A stretch of DNA of 64,000 bases, from the NCBI RefSeq assembly GCF_947507565.1, contig NC_089188.1:558001-622000 (forward strand). The letters are read 5' to 3'. A program made the translations under genes and the position numbers. Numbering within the stretch: position 1 is the stretch's first letter; each line of letters opens with the position of its first letter. The DNA is from Oscarella lobularis (lineage: Eukaryota; Porifera; Homoscleromorpha; Homosclerophorida; Oscarellidae). This document shows, piece by piece, positions 21,433-31,563 of the stretch. The notes beneath the pieces were generated by a model. It did not search any database, was not told the origin of the DNA, and saw nothing but the letters and a program-made list of their open reading frames with translations.

Positions 21433-23854
21433 TCAATAACAGCCGTCATGAACAAGAAGATTCGCTGTATTTGGAGGCCATGAATGTCCTATTGGTGGTT
21501 TCAATATATCTCTGCTAGCACTTCTGTTCATTAAAAAGCGACGCTAACAAATTTTTACAGTGGAGGCGCAAGCTTACCGTAAGAGATACTGCTTCAATTG
21601 GGACGGCGTTTGACGTGGATTCTCACTAAGAAGCTTGGCCAGTATTCCTGACTGCAAAAAGAAAATTACTTTTACATTTGAAAACATTTTAGGCCTTCTT
21701 ACCACTAGAGCTGTTCCAAAAGATGTACCTTTAATTAAGAGTGATTAATAATTCAACTTTTATTGAACGCATTATACGTACCAGAGTCTGTCTTCGTGGA
21801 TGATGGATTGGTGGTACCGGCTCCTAATATATCTTGACTCTGGGGAAAGCTTCAAAGATACCTGATAACTGTATAATAGTACTGCTAATTACTGGAGCGA
21901 ATATATCAACGCAAGCTCCAAAATTTGACTGAACTTTGCGTGCAACCATAAACCTGTCATTTCTGTCAGAACCTGCCACGGTGATGCTAAAATCGGCAAT
22001 TACCGATTGACTGAACTGACTATTTAGTAGTATCATTTACGTCTCTGCAACTTTAGCTGGAGACGTCTTGCAAGCGTCTTCACCTTCGTTTCCAGCCGAC
22101 GTAACAAAAACAACACCCTGTATAGTTATACAAAAAAGATTTTCAAAGAAAGAAGCAAATGAATTAGAAACCCCTACATCTCTAACAGCCGCACTTGCCG
22201 CATGATTAATAAGATCATTGCTTGGAACACCAACGGAAAAGCTTAGGCATAAAGTTTCGATGACAATTCTTTATCACGTACTTTCCCTTACGCACTTTAA
22301 AATAACGGTGCTTCTTTTATACCGTGCTTGGCTGGCGACCCACTGAATAGACTCCACAAGTTTTCTTATACGACACAAAAATGAAACCAGGGAAACAATA
22401 TTGCTTTAGTCTTAATTATTTACTGAGTAGTAGCATATCCATCATCGTCAAGCACTCTTACAGCAGCCACTCTAGCTTTCTTAGCTACTCCGTACTTCTT
22501 TCCAATGATAAGCGCTAAATAAAAAATTCAATAAACGGCTCAAATTCAACGAAAGAGAAGACGCACAGGCCACAAAAGTTCCGTGACCGTCTTCGTCCGG
22601 ATTTCGAACATTGACATAGTCTTTAACCTTTTTAACGTCGAGCTATTTTTTAGTCGGACATCCGTTTATGCATACGTACAATTCTTGCTCTTCCTTCAAA
22701 GTCGCGGTGATTTGCATACACTCCACTACAGCAACAATGATTATATTTAGATTAGAACTATTACTGTACCAATGAAATTACGCACGTGTCAATCACGTAA
22801 ACGTCGACGCCTTGTCCTTGATAATTTTCTTTGTAAAGAAAGTAGATACAATTGAATAAATTTATAAATCTAATAGATAGTACTTGAGTAAGTGTACTTT
22901 CGTGTGTTGTGGAAACGCCTTACAGACGTTCTTTCAAGACCCTAGGTACGTCGGTTGGTCTAACATTGACGGATATTATACACGGTTGGATATACGGTCA
23001 TACCCAGTCTGCATCTGATTGAGTTGTACAGGGACTTCTTCTGCGACGGTGAAAATAACTGTGTATGCCCTCGCTTTTATTTTTTTTATCCAACGTTCTA
23101 AAACGTAGGATTTCTTCTGGCACGACATATTGGACGTGCGGGAGTTGGAGAACTCGTTCAAGGGTGCTGAAATTTCGAATAAGGGTACGTTAATTAATAA
23201 AAAGAAAGATAAAAGTTACGCGTTATTCATTATGGCTGAATAAGCCTTGAAATGTTTTCCGATATTGAGCGTTTTTTCAATTTTGGGGGGTTCGTCGACG
23301 GAATTTTCAAATATTTTAGACACGTGCTCTAGCTCTGAAAGAAAGAAAGCAAAAGCCGCACTATATAGAAAGTATTACTTAACGTTAGAGATGTTGCCTT
23401 CAACCTTTAATTATTACAAATTTTGTTAGAAAAAGATGAACGTACTACATAATTCAACACTGCATAAACTATCTCACAGATGACGCCAATATTCAGCGCT
23501 AGCTGCTCTCATACAATCTCGTTTTTATTAAGAGCCACGCTTAAAAACCACTGGTATATTTCTGGTGATTGCACGTGAGAGCTTAGCGAAACAGATAAAA
23601 CATGGTTTTCTCATAAACTGCCTGGCTAATGCGGTCCTACGGTCGCCTTACGTTGTTCAACGGTGACATGATCGTCAAGGACGACTATATATTTGTTCTT
23701 GACGTGTTCGCCTTTCGGTGCATGTAAAACGGCTAGAAAAAAATTCGAGATAGTCTGTGCCGGTTTCAATATAGCGTGAGGTACCAGCTCCCTCAACTCG
23801 AACAAAATGCAACAAAGCACCGACGAACAACACGGCAAAGCATAACGATTTCAT
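21433..23854 (-). CDS. Secreted subtilisin-like serine protease (S8, proteinase K-like)
   Basis: A multi-exon minus-strand gene. ATG at 23,854 opens a signal peptide (MKSLCFAVLFVGALLHFV). An I9 propeptide follows (KNKYIVVLDDHVTVEQRK, AYTVIFTV). Catalytic motifs appear in the right order: Asp in GQGVDVYVIDT (near 22,800), His in DEDGHGTFVA (near 22,585), YGVAKKARVAAVRVLDDDG, oxyanion Asn in VTSAGNEGEDACKTSPAK (near 22,090), SNFGACVDIFAP (near 21,910) and Ser in GTSFGTALVSGILAKLL (near 21,715-21,640). The usual GTSMAAPHVAG is replaced by GTSFGTALVSG, but the Ser is present. The C-terminus is probably PPNTANLLVHDGCY with the stop at 21,433-21,435. It should be a secreted zymogen. Exon borders are approximate. 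Fragments of a second copy lie at 47.85-48.45 kb. Confidence 0.8.
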
Positions 23855-24589
23855 CTGAAAAAGAGGTTAGCGACTGTTGAGTTGGGGGCAACTTGTTCTT
23901 TTATATCTACGCAGGGCGCGCATGCCTTTTATAGTCACATAAACAAGACTTCATTGAAACGGTGCCAAAAAACATCAACTTAGCGCTATTAGCGCAGTAT
24001 ATATTGCCTTGCAATATTGATGTGTATGTGCAATAACGCCGCGTTTGAAATCGACCGTATGCATTATAAGTATTGCTCTATTTCCGTACAAGACCGTTCT
24101 GACCGAAAAAAGGCTCCCAGTCATGCCATGTGCTGCGCATGATGACCGGTCTTTAGGACTAACGGTTCATACCGGTCTTGAGGAGATGGACGAAAGAGCT
24201 TCCGATTGTCAGCACAACAATAGTCAAAGATGCAACTTCCTTTCCCGTTTGTACAAAGCAAATCCGTTATTCTTTGATAACAAATAACGTAGCAGAACGT
24301 GCACCGGATGAGTGACATCCTACGCCTCGGAGAGGTTTTGAGAACGAGAACCTGCATTACTTTCTTCAACAGTCCTACAATGAAAAATCTCTTTAGTGAA
24401 TAAAAATTGCGATGATGCGATGACTGCAAGTGTTTATTTTACTACTAAAAACAAAAGACCAGAGGAGATGACATATACATGTAGGTATATAGCAGCACAT
24501 TTAGTACGGTACTTTAGAATAAAGTCTTTTGAAAACGATTGTAATTCACATAAAAGGAATACTTGAAATAATGTACAAAAATGGTAATA
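23855..24589. other. Protease 5' flank, no further gene
   Basis: The upstream region of the protease start. Open stretches at 24,045-24,429 overlap on both strands and show no family resemblance. Confidence 0.3.
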
Positions 24590-25030
24590 ATTGGAGTCAT
24601 CATGCGCGTGCAGCGTTTGTCCGAAAGAGAAAAGGGGAACAAGAGACGAACACGTGCACGCGTGCATGGTATATAGCCGGATGTGACGTCTACGTTATCG
24701 TTCACGTTCACGAAACGCGACGAAAACGCGACGAAGCGCGAACAAAAACGTTCAAACACCTTCGATCGAGTTGGCTTTCCCAAAAGAACGCGGCGAACTA
24801 GATCGATTCTAGAGGACTCGCGATATATCGAGCCGTAGCTTCGTGCAATTTTAGTTCTGGGGACCATAGTCGATAGAAAAAGAACAATTACGCGGTATCT
24901 GCTCGAAGAGGAACGCGTTCGATCGCTCACGTGCATTTCTCAGGAATCGCTTCGAATGCCTGAACGCACTGTCCAAGGCACTTGAACGACGATTTAAGCT
25001 TATGAGCCGACCACGGATACTAGAGGAGTA
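24590..25030. repeat. Dispersed repeat, inverted copy of 15.95-16.51 kb
   Basis: Reverse complement of the block upstream of the CARD-Kelch gene, including GGTAATAATTGGAGTCAT and the GCCGGATGTGACG segment. The orientation is opposite. Confidence 0.6.
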
Positions 25031-25054
25031 TACTAGTATCCGTGAGCCGACCAC
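25004..25054. repeat. 11-bp-stem hairpin flanked by direct repeats
   Basis: ACGGATACTAG (25,013-25,023) and CTAGTATCCGT (25,033-25,043) pair around a 9-base loop. The hairpin is flanked by direct repeats GAGCCGACCAC (25,004-25,014 and 25,044-25,054). The layout resembles a tiny insertion with target duplication. Confidence 0.5.
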
Positions 25055-25177
25055 CGCAGTTGTACGGGGTGGCAAACGCAGTTTGCGAGCCCGTATAACG
25101 GCGAGGGAGGCTCTCTCAAACGTGATCTCAAGGCCGGAAGTGTATGTATGTACGTACGTCTGTTCGGTACAGTATTG

Positions 25178-25687
25178 TGACGTCACATAGGAAAAACCCT
25201 TACTTTGTAAAGCGTATGCGCGAAATGGGGCCTAAAACGGCGACCCGAAAAAGGCGATTTACGGCGCGAATACAGCGTTTTTTCTTTGATAAACAGAAAA
25301 AATGCTTAGAAACCCCTATTTCAAATTGATCTGTAGCATTTTCCGTTTTATAAATGCGTTGAGAAGGCGAAACTACTGCTTTGTTTGTCACGCTCTGACG
25401 TCACAATCAAAAGTATCCACTCATGTACAGTATGTTGGGTGGGTATGTACGCGTGTACGGGTAGCAGGAAATATGACCCGTACACACTTCCGTACACATA
25501 CCTACGCAGACAAGCCCGCAGACAATAAACTTCAAAACCAGTATCAGAGAACGCCTAATTAGGAACTTAAACATGAGCTCAGCTGCTCTATGTATGTACA
25601 TAGAGCATGTGCGTAGGACTGAGCTGCAGGTCTGTGATACATGTAAAACAGCGTGAATATATAATACCATGAAATTTTATGACGTCA
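25178..25687. promoter_or_regulatory. Three palindromic CRE-type sites
   Basis: Perfect TGACGTCA at 25,178-25,185, 25,396-25,403 and 25,680-25,687. TGACGTCA is the CREB/ATF consensus. Three exact copies within 510 bases are more than expected by chance, but no flanking gene start is apparent. They may belong to a repeat rather than a promoter. Confidence 0.35.
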
Positions 25688-25689
25688 CA

Positions 25690-26620
25690 TTATCTAAGGC
25701 GCTCGCGTACTGTAAGCGGTGGGAGGCTATTCATGGTGGCCAACACCAGGCCATCATTCTCTATATATAGATCTAAGTTTCTATCTACCTTTGGTCGCGA
25801 ATACGTATTCGAATGCATACTGTAGAAATCGAATAGTCGAGAGAAGACTCGAGGCTCCTGACACGATTCTTTGCATCCCCTGCGTCTCCTCAAATAGCCA
25901 AACCGTCTTGTACAGTGAATATTGTACAGTGAATAAAACAATTCGTGATCACACTAAGCCGTGTTTTCGACCTAGAAAGCGATTCGCTCTGCCCCAAAGA
26001 ACGTTTGATACGGGGTTGTAGAAAGTTTATCCGGGAGTCCTCATTTTTTTAGCGACATCGCTTTCTGAGCCTTTTGAGGCCTTCCGCTTCTGTTTCAAGG
26101 TTTATTCGGGCGTTTTTAGTGGTCAGAGGATCTTTAGAGTTTTCGTGGAAACTCGAAAGAGGGTATCCTTCCTTGTTTGATGTCGTAGATTGGCTTTTCT
26201 CGGTCTCCAATTGTTTCTAGGCTTTGTTTCTAGGCTTTTAGTTGAGCTTTTCGTGATTGCGCAAGTTTCCGTTTTGTAGTGGGGCGTTTTTTAGATTCAA
26301 GTCGAGCTTGAGAACGCGAATAAATTTATTTCAGATTATTTTAAATATTTTAATGATTGGCTATGAATGACTTACTGATTTGCTAATACTGTATTGATTT
26401 GAGTTTGAAACGACGGAGGAAGCCCATAAGTGGCTCAGCTATTCGCTGGTGAAATGCAGTCAGACATATGAATGCTTTTCTTTCTCGTAAATAAATTAGT
26501 GCGTGGATGCAGGTCAGGGAACTCTGCCCGCTTCACTGTGCGTGCAACTGCACAAATTTTTTTGGCGTTTAATATCTCGTCCGTCACGGTGAGAATGTCA
26601 ACGTCAAAAGCGCATTATCA
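25690..26620. other. Stretch without a recognisable gene
   Basis: Includes a piece (25,770-25,860) resembling the 39.74-39.88 kb repeat (CTACCTTTGGTCGCGAATAC). Otherwise AT-rich with no gene seen. Confidence 0.3.
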
Positions 26621-26621
26621 T

Positions 26622-26840
26622 TTAATTTTGATTTTCGATGGGTACTCTTACAGTTTCGCCTTTCTTTAGGGTCAAAGTCCGCCGTTTTATTAACTCAGAT
26701 TGTAGGTAGCCACCAAAGGAGCTAAATATTTCAGCTTTCGATATACTTTGTGCTGAAATTTTATTTTCTATAGTTGTTTTAATACAAAAATTGTAATTGT
26801 CTTCGTAGGCGGGAAGTATGTATAGGGTTCTCTGGGCTGA
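26622..26840 (-). CDS. Unrecognised 3'-terminal exon
   Basis: A strong acceptor (GAGCATTTGTTTTCAG) precedes an open frame with RTLYILPAYEDNYNFCIK, KISAQSISKAEIFSSFGGYL and LTLKKGETVRVPIENQN, ending at a stop. It lies 260 bases past the stop of the Kelch-Death gene, so it is probably not part of that gene unless alternatively spliced. No family recognised. Confidence 0.3.
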   Translation of the reverse strand, partial: SAQRTLYILPAYEDNYNFCIKTTIENKISAQSISKAEIFSSFGGYLQSELIKRRTLTLKKGETVRVPIENQN

Positions 26841-27098
26841 AAACAAATGCTCAAAGTTAGAGAAAACATACAACAAGCTTCGCCGATACTAATAATAAAA
26901 AGAGAAAGAACTAATAAACAAACGAAGAAACACTAAAAAAAACAATAGAAAGAGTCTGACTCAAAACAAACCTTTTCTAAATATAATTGTTGGTATGGAG
27001 ACGAAGCTCCCTATGCATTCACTACCGGTGTCATTAGGTGTTTTCAATTACGTGGATAATTCCACTAACTCCATTTATCCGTATTACCTAATATGTAG

Positions 27099-29627
27099 TC
27101 ACAACTTGTCTTTGTACGCAGCTTCAATATTATCTCTGTGAATACCGCATTCTTCACAAGCTCGGATAAGAGCATTTACCGTTGCCTCTCGACCGCATTG
27201 TGCTACCCAATCCTCTATGATCATCATAGCCCGAATCAAATTCTCATCAGACTTTTCTTTGTACTGCGGTATGGCATTGGCTCTTCGTCCCAAACAAACA
27301 GCAAATTTTTGCCATTTTGCCTCTACTAGTGTCGCGACAACACGAGTGAGAGACTCGTTGACTGTCTTTGGAAAAGCATCTGGAATAAATGCGATCAAGC
27401 CAAACTCGCTTTTGCAATCTAATTCTACTCACCTGGTAGTCTAGAACTGACGACTGCTTGCCTATATTATAACAGTTCATTGGGCATTGTTCCTTTCTCA
27501 GAGCAAGTGGTTCAGTAATTAATTATACCTTATTTGAATGATTTATTCTTCTTCTTTACCGTGCAGGAGATCTCTAAATAAAAAAACAATTCACGTTATT
27601 AATTACAATTTTTTTATATTGTCAAAACCTGATATGAGCTATGTCTTCGTCCCTACGCGGTACAAGACGTTCACAAGTGGTCAGTTCTTTCCTAGAAAAA
27701 AAAACGATTAAATATCCCAAAAATCGCTAAATCAATTATTTATTTGTTACCCTCTAATAGAGGCAATCTTTTCGTCTTTCTGCTGTTCAAGACGACCATA
27801 AGCTAAAGAAGCTTCTCTTTGAACAGACGCCAATTTTTGCTTATAATTAAAAAAGCTATTACCAGTTTTAGATACATTCATTACTTTTAATAACCTGATC
27901 TCAGCCAATTCTTCGTCTTTACGCTCTACAATACTATAAGCAGAGGTAAGTTCTTCTCTGAAATCAAAAAATTCAAAAAAGGAATTAAATGATACATATA
28001 TAGTAAACATATATACTGTACAAACTAAATTTATAAGTAACCTTATTTGTGTGATTTCTTCGTCTTTACCATGCAGAAGACGTTGGGCAAAGGTCAGCTC
28101 ATTTCTAAAATAAAAAAAATACGTTATCAATTAATATCATAATCAACCTGATAAATAACCTGATAGAGGTTTTTTCGCCGCTCAATTCAGAGCATTTTCG
28201 TCGCAAATGCTCCAACTCGCGTTGCAACATTTCAATATCTTCCGTGCCACTTTGAAATAGAAGACTCGCTGATGGACTTTCTGTACGAACTGACGCCCGC
28301 CTCTACGAGAGAATTTCTCGTTTAATTTTCATGTACGGCTTGTTTTTTACGTCTGTAAAAATATCATTATAATTAACTAAATTTATGCTGCTAAAATGAG
28401 ACGAAATCATTACCAAGACGAAAACCGTTAAAAATTGGTTTGTACCACCATACATTCGAATCGGCCCCACCACAGACAATGACGTCTGCAGTCTTGTCTT
28501 CATTCTGAAAACAATGACACGTGTGACGGCGAACTTTTCCCAATTGTGTATCGACGTCCATCTTAAAATAACATCAATAAATATTCCATGAAAATACAAT
28601 TGCAACCTTATACGCTTTGGCATTGTCACAATCCAGAACGTAAAAGTAGTCAGAATTTGCTTTGTCGACCATTTCACCACCGACGAGAAGACAAATTGAT
28701 TCGTCTTCTAAGTCTTCCGTCACTAGTTGACAAATTGCATGGGCGCGTCTAGGTGATGGTTTCACATCAAAATCAATGATCGTCCACGACTAAAAATAAT
28801 GCTACAAATTGCTCAGCTTTAAGTGGAAATCATACTTTTTGATTTAGACTGATCAAAAGAGAGTGACATTCATTCTTCATGTCCATTCCATGAAGTAATG
28901 CTCGATGCTGGTCAATGGAGGCCATGGCAGCGCCATGAAGTGGTTTTGGCCGTGTTCCGCTTAGATCCAAATCCAACCACATTCCTAGTCCATATTTCAA
29001 ATTATTAATTACCAAACTGATATGAAATCTACTTGCCCTTTTCATTTCCCTCTTCAAATTGAAGTTCATAAATATCGTTACTCCAGTTGTGCTCTCCTTC
29101 CTGAATTGCTCCAGACTGGATTCGGTGACGAGGAAGCTCCTTCAATCCGCCCTCACCTCCAAACATGATCATTCGTGATCCAATCGCACACAAACAGCAG
29201 TACGCGCGATCGTGCGGTTTCTTTCCTCGGATAGGCGTCGCTATTTCATGGTCTTCGGATCGAGACGATAAACGATTCCCAGATAACGACCCTCGCCTAT
29301 CTCTCCCCCGTAGGAGTAGATTATCTTGTCGATGACCACACATCGTGCCCCCTCACCAGGTGGGGGAATCGTTTGACCTCGAGTCCATCGGCGGATCCAC
29401 TTCTTTTCCGCTAATCGAACATTCACCACAAATATTTCATTGCGGGGAACGTGTTCCGATCCGTCGAAACCTCCGAAGAGGTGAAGATGATCGTCGATCA
29501 ACGCGCATTCATGAGAACGCCTTTTCTCGGGTGAGATGGCTTGAGAGTCATGGTCAGGGGAGACGTTTTTTCGACGAAGAAACGACATTTGTTTCGCAAC
29601 CCTTGCGCACGCGCAGTAGACGTTCAT
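27099..29627 (-). CDS. Kelch-coiled coil-Death domain protein
   Basis: A multi-exon minus-strand gene. The N-terminal part (29,590 to about 28,300) is a Kelch propeller: ALIDDHLHLFGGFDGSEH, VVIDKIIYSYGGEIGEG, CAIGSRMIMFGGEGGL and SICLLVGGEMVD. Next come short exons giving coiled-coil units (MLQRELEHLRRKCSEL, then near-repeats ELTFAQRLLHGKDEEITQIR and ELTSAYSIVERKDEELAEIR). The last exon encodes a Death domain (WQKFAVCLGRRANAIPQY ... IRAMMIIEDWVAQCG ... LIRACEECGIHRDNIEAAY), stop at 27,099. Death domains bind each other in receptor and inflammasome-like complexes; the propeller is a probable ligand or substrate binder. It mirrors the CARD-coiled coil-Kelch gene with domain order reversed and a different death fold. 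One frame change near 29,265 (after LDPKTMK) is either an unplaced intron or a lesion. The start codon is uncertain. Confidence 0.75.
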
Positions 29628-29916
29628 CCTTCTTTGGTTGTTTTATGGAAACTTCTGCATTATCCCGTCCCCATGCATGGATGGACGAATGAGTCCCGCG
29701 GCCCGATCGTCGATCGTTGACTCTTTTATATCCAGAATTGGATGGGTGGCAGAAATTAGCGAAGAAAACGATTTGTGCAGTCGAGTCGATCACATCGTCA
29801 ATACGGCTTCGACAATGCATGAAGCCGAATAGTCCGCCTAAGATCAAGAACGCTGCCTACTGCTTATCAATTGAGTCGTACGGACCACAGATTCAAGATA
29901 GATGTAATGAGTAGAC

Positions 29917-30009
29917 TAACTATATAACTATATATAACTATATATAGTTATAACTATATAACTATATATAGTTCTATAGTTCTATATATAACTATATAAC
30001 TATATATAG
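29917..30009. repeat. AT-rich palindromic tract
   Basis: About 90 bases of ACTATATA and TATATAGT units in alternating orientation, able to form long hairpins. A low-complexity (TA)-rich tract, probably unstable. Confidence 0.8.
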
Positions 30010-30140
30010 CATGCATAGTCATATAACTATATATTCGCGAGTACGTCCCCTAGCTGCATCCTCACAGAACGATCATTTCGAGCCGGGTTCAGCGTAACTT
30101 TGTGCGATTTTCCCGACTGTTTCACGGTTTTTTAAAATCC

Positions 30141-30315
30141 CAAACTTGACTGTTGCGATCGTACAGCCAATTAAGTTCATCTGTGATTTTCAAGAGTCAA
30201 AATCGAATTTTGTGATTTGCTAGCTAGAAGTGAAGCGTACGGGCTACGTAATCGTCTCGATTTTGACCAATGGAAATCACAGATACATGATTATGGGTAC
30301 GACAGTTGCACTTTG
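30141..30315. mobile_element. MITE-like inverted repeat
   Basis: Left arm CAAACTTGACTGTTGCG ... TCTGTGATTTTCAAGAGTCA (30,141-30,206). Right arm is its imperfect reverse complement (30,257-30,315). About 175 bases in all, with a 50-base centre. No clear target duplication. Confidence 0.5.
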
Positions 30316-31145
30316 ACGTCTTTATAGTCTACGATTTCATATCAATATATTTTTAGGATTCTAAAAACCTGTAGAACGGGTATCAGAAATGCTGCATAAA
30401 GTGACTTAGCAACGTTGATCATGATCGAGAAAGAAACGGGCTGGATTTCTTTTAGAAAACATCGTTGCTGAAAACGACTATCACTATCAGAATAATTACA
30501 AATTCCACGTCTATAACGAACATTTTTACAGATATAACCGTAAATAATATTAACTTCAATGTTCCACTTGTTGGTGTCTAATTACTAGGAAGGAGGGTTT
30601 AGAACGACGGTTTGAGGAACTAAAAATTAACGTATAACAAATGTGTGACGCCAGATGCGAGGGACTACATATTCACGAATGCATCGATTTGTGCGAGTAC
30701 TCGACCATTGTTTCTTCCACAGATACATACGATGAATGAATTATGAGCCAGCTCTCTACATCTACATGTTGGAAAATCGACTCGTTGCTCGTAAATAAGG
30801 AAGATTACGGCTTGCAGGTGGAGTCTTATTATATAGGCACATTGATTATCTTTAGGATATCAAAAAACGCCCTTCCTGCTGGAATTGTTTATAATTCACG
30901 TTAATTTTCTAGGGAAAGTATCCAAATATAGGTAAATCTTTACTTCTGCTTCCATAGCGAAAACAAAAGTATTTCGCAAGTGTTGTTATCGCATCCGGGA
31001 TTGCGTACTACATTGCGTCATCGTTTGCACGTGACCGAGCTAGCAGGAAAATGAACGAAACTCTCGCTTCTCAGTCTCCAAAAAGCGAAGCAAGACTTTT
31101 GGTAACATCCCTGGAAGAGCATGCCATTGTTCCTTTGCCGCAAAT

Positions 31146-31325
31146 TCACTTCTCCTCGTTCGAAACATCCATAGAAAGGACGTTGTACTCTGTCGAAGCT
31201 ATCGCCGGCGTCACCCTGATCCTGACCGCCACGCTCTGATCTTTTTTTGAAGACAGACGGCTGGCTGTCGTTGCCCAGCGAGATTTCAATGGCACGCGTT
31301 TCTTATGTGAAGATTCGCTTGCCAT
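31146..31325 (-). CDS. Possible first exon of a divergent gene
   Basis: ATG in good context (GACGATGG) opens MASESSHKKRVPLKSRW, then VAVRIRVTPAIASTEYNVL, ending near a plausible donor (GAA|GTGAAT). The VRIRVTPAI..TEY.VL pattern is reminiscent of Ras-association-type folds, but only weakly. It would be head-to-head with the gene at 31.6 kb across a CpG-rich 240-base spacer. No downstream exon was identified. Confidence 0.25.
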   Translation of the reverse strand: MASESSHKKRVPLKSRWATTASRLSSKKDQSVAVRIRVTPAIASTEYNVLSMDVSNEEK

Positions 31326-31563
31326 CGTCAATCCTAGTCAAGTGACCTGACCCTTCACGTGACCCGAGGGAGAAAGGTCAGGTCAAACGCCCTATTGATA
31401 TATCCTACCTGTGAGTTGCCCTGTGCTGCTCAGGATTGGGCCTAACGCGCGCTAGGGGGGAACGTTTCCGCCCGGCTCGCCGCCGATCACGTCGGTCCGA
31501 TTCGAGCCAAGCCGAATCCGAGCCCCCAAGCGGCGAGTATAAAGTTGATGTTCAAGTAACTAG

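Larger units (their letters stand above)
29640..31140. other. 1.5 kb without a gene; AT-rich and palindromic DNA
   Basis: Apart from the two palindromic features listed separately, no exon, RNA or repeat is recognised. Confidence 0.35.

Noticed and set aside
24045-24429. Overlapping ORFs near the protease 5' flank
   Set aside because: Open on both strands with atypical composition and no domain; probably chance.
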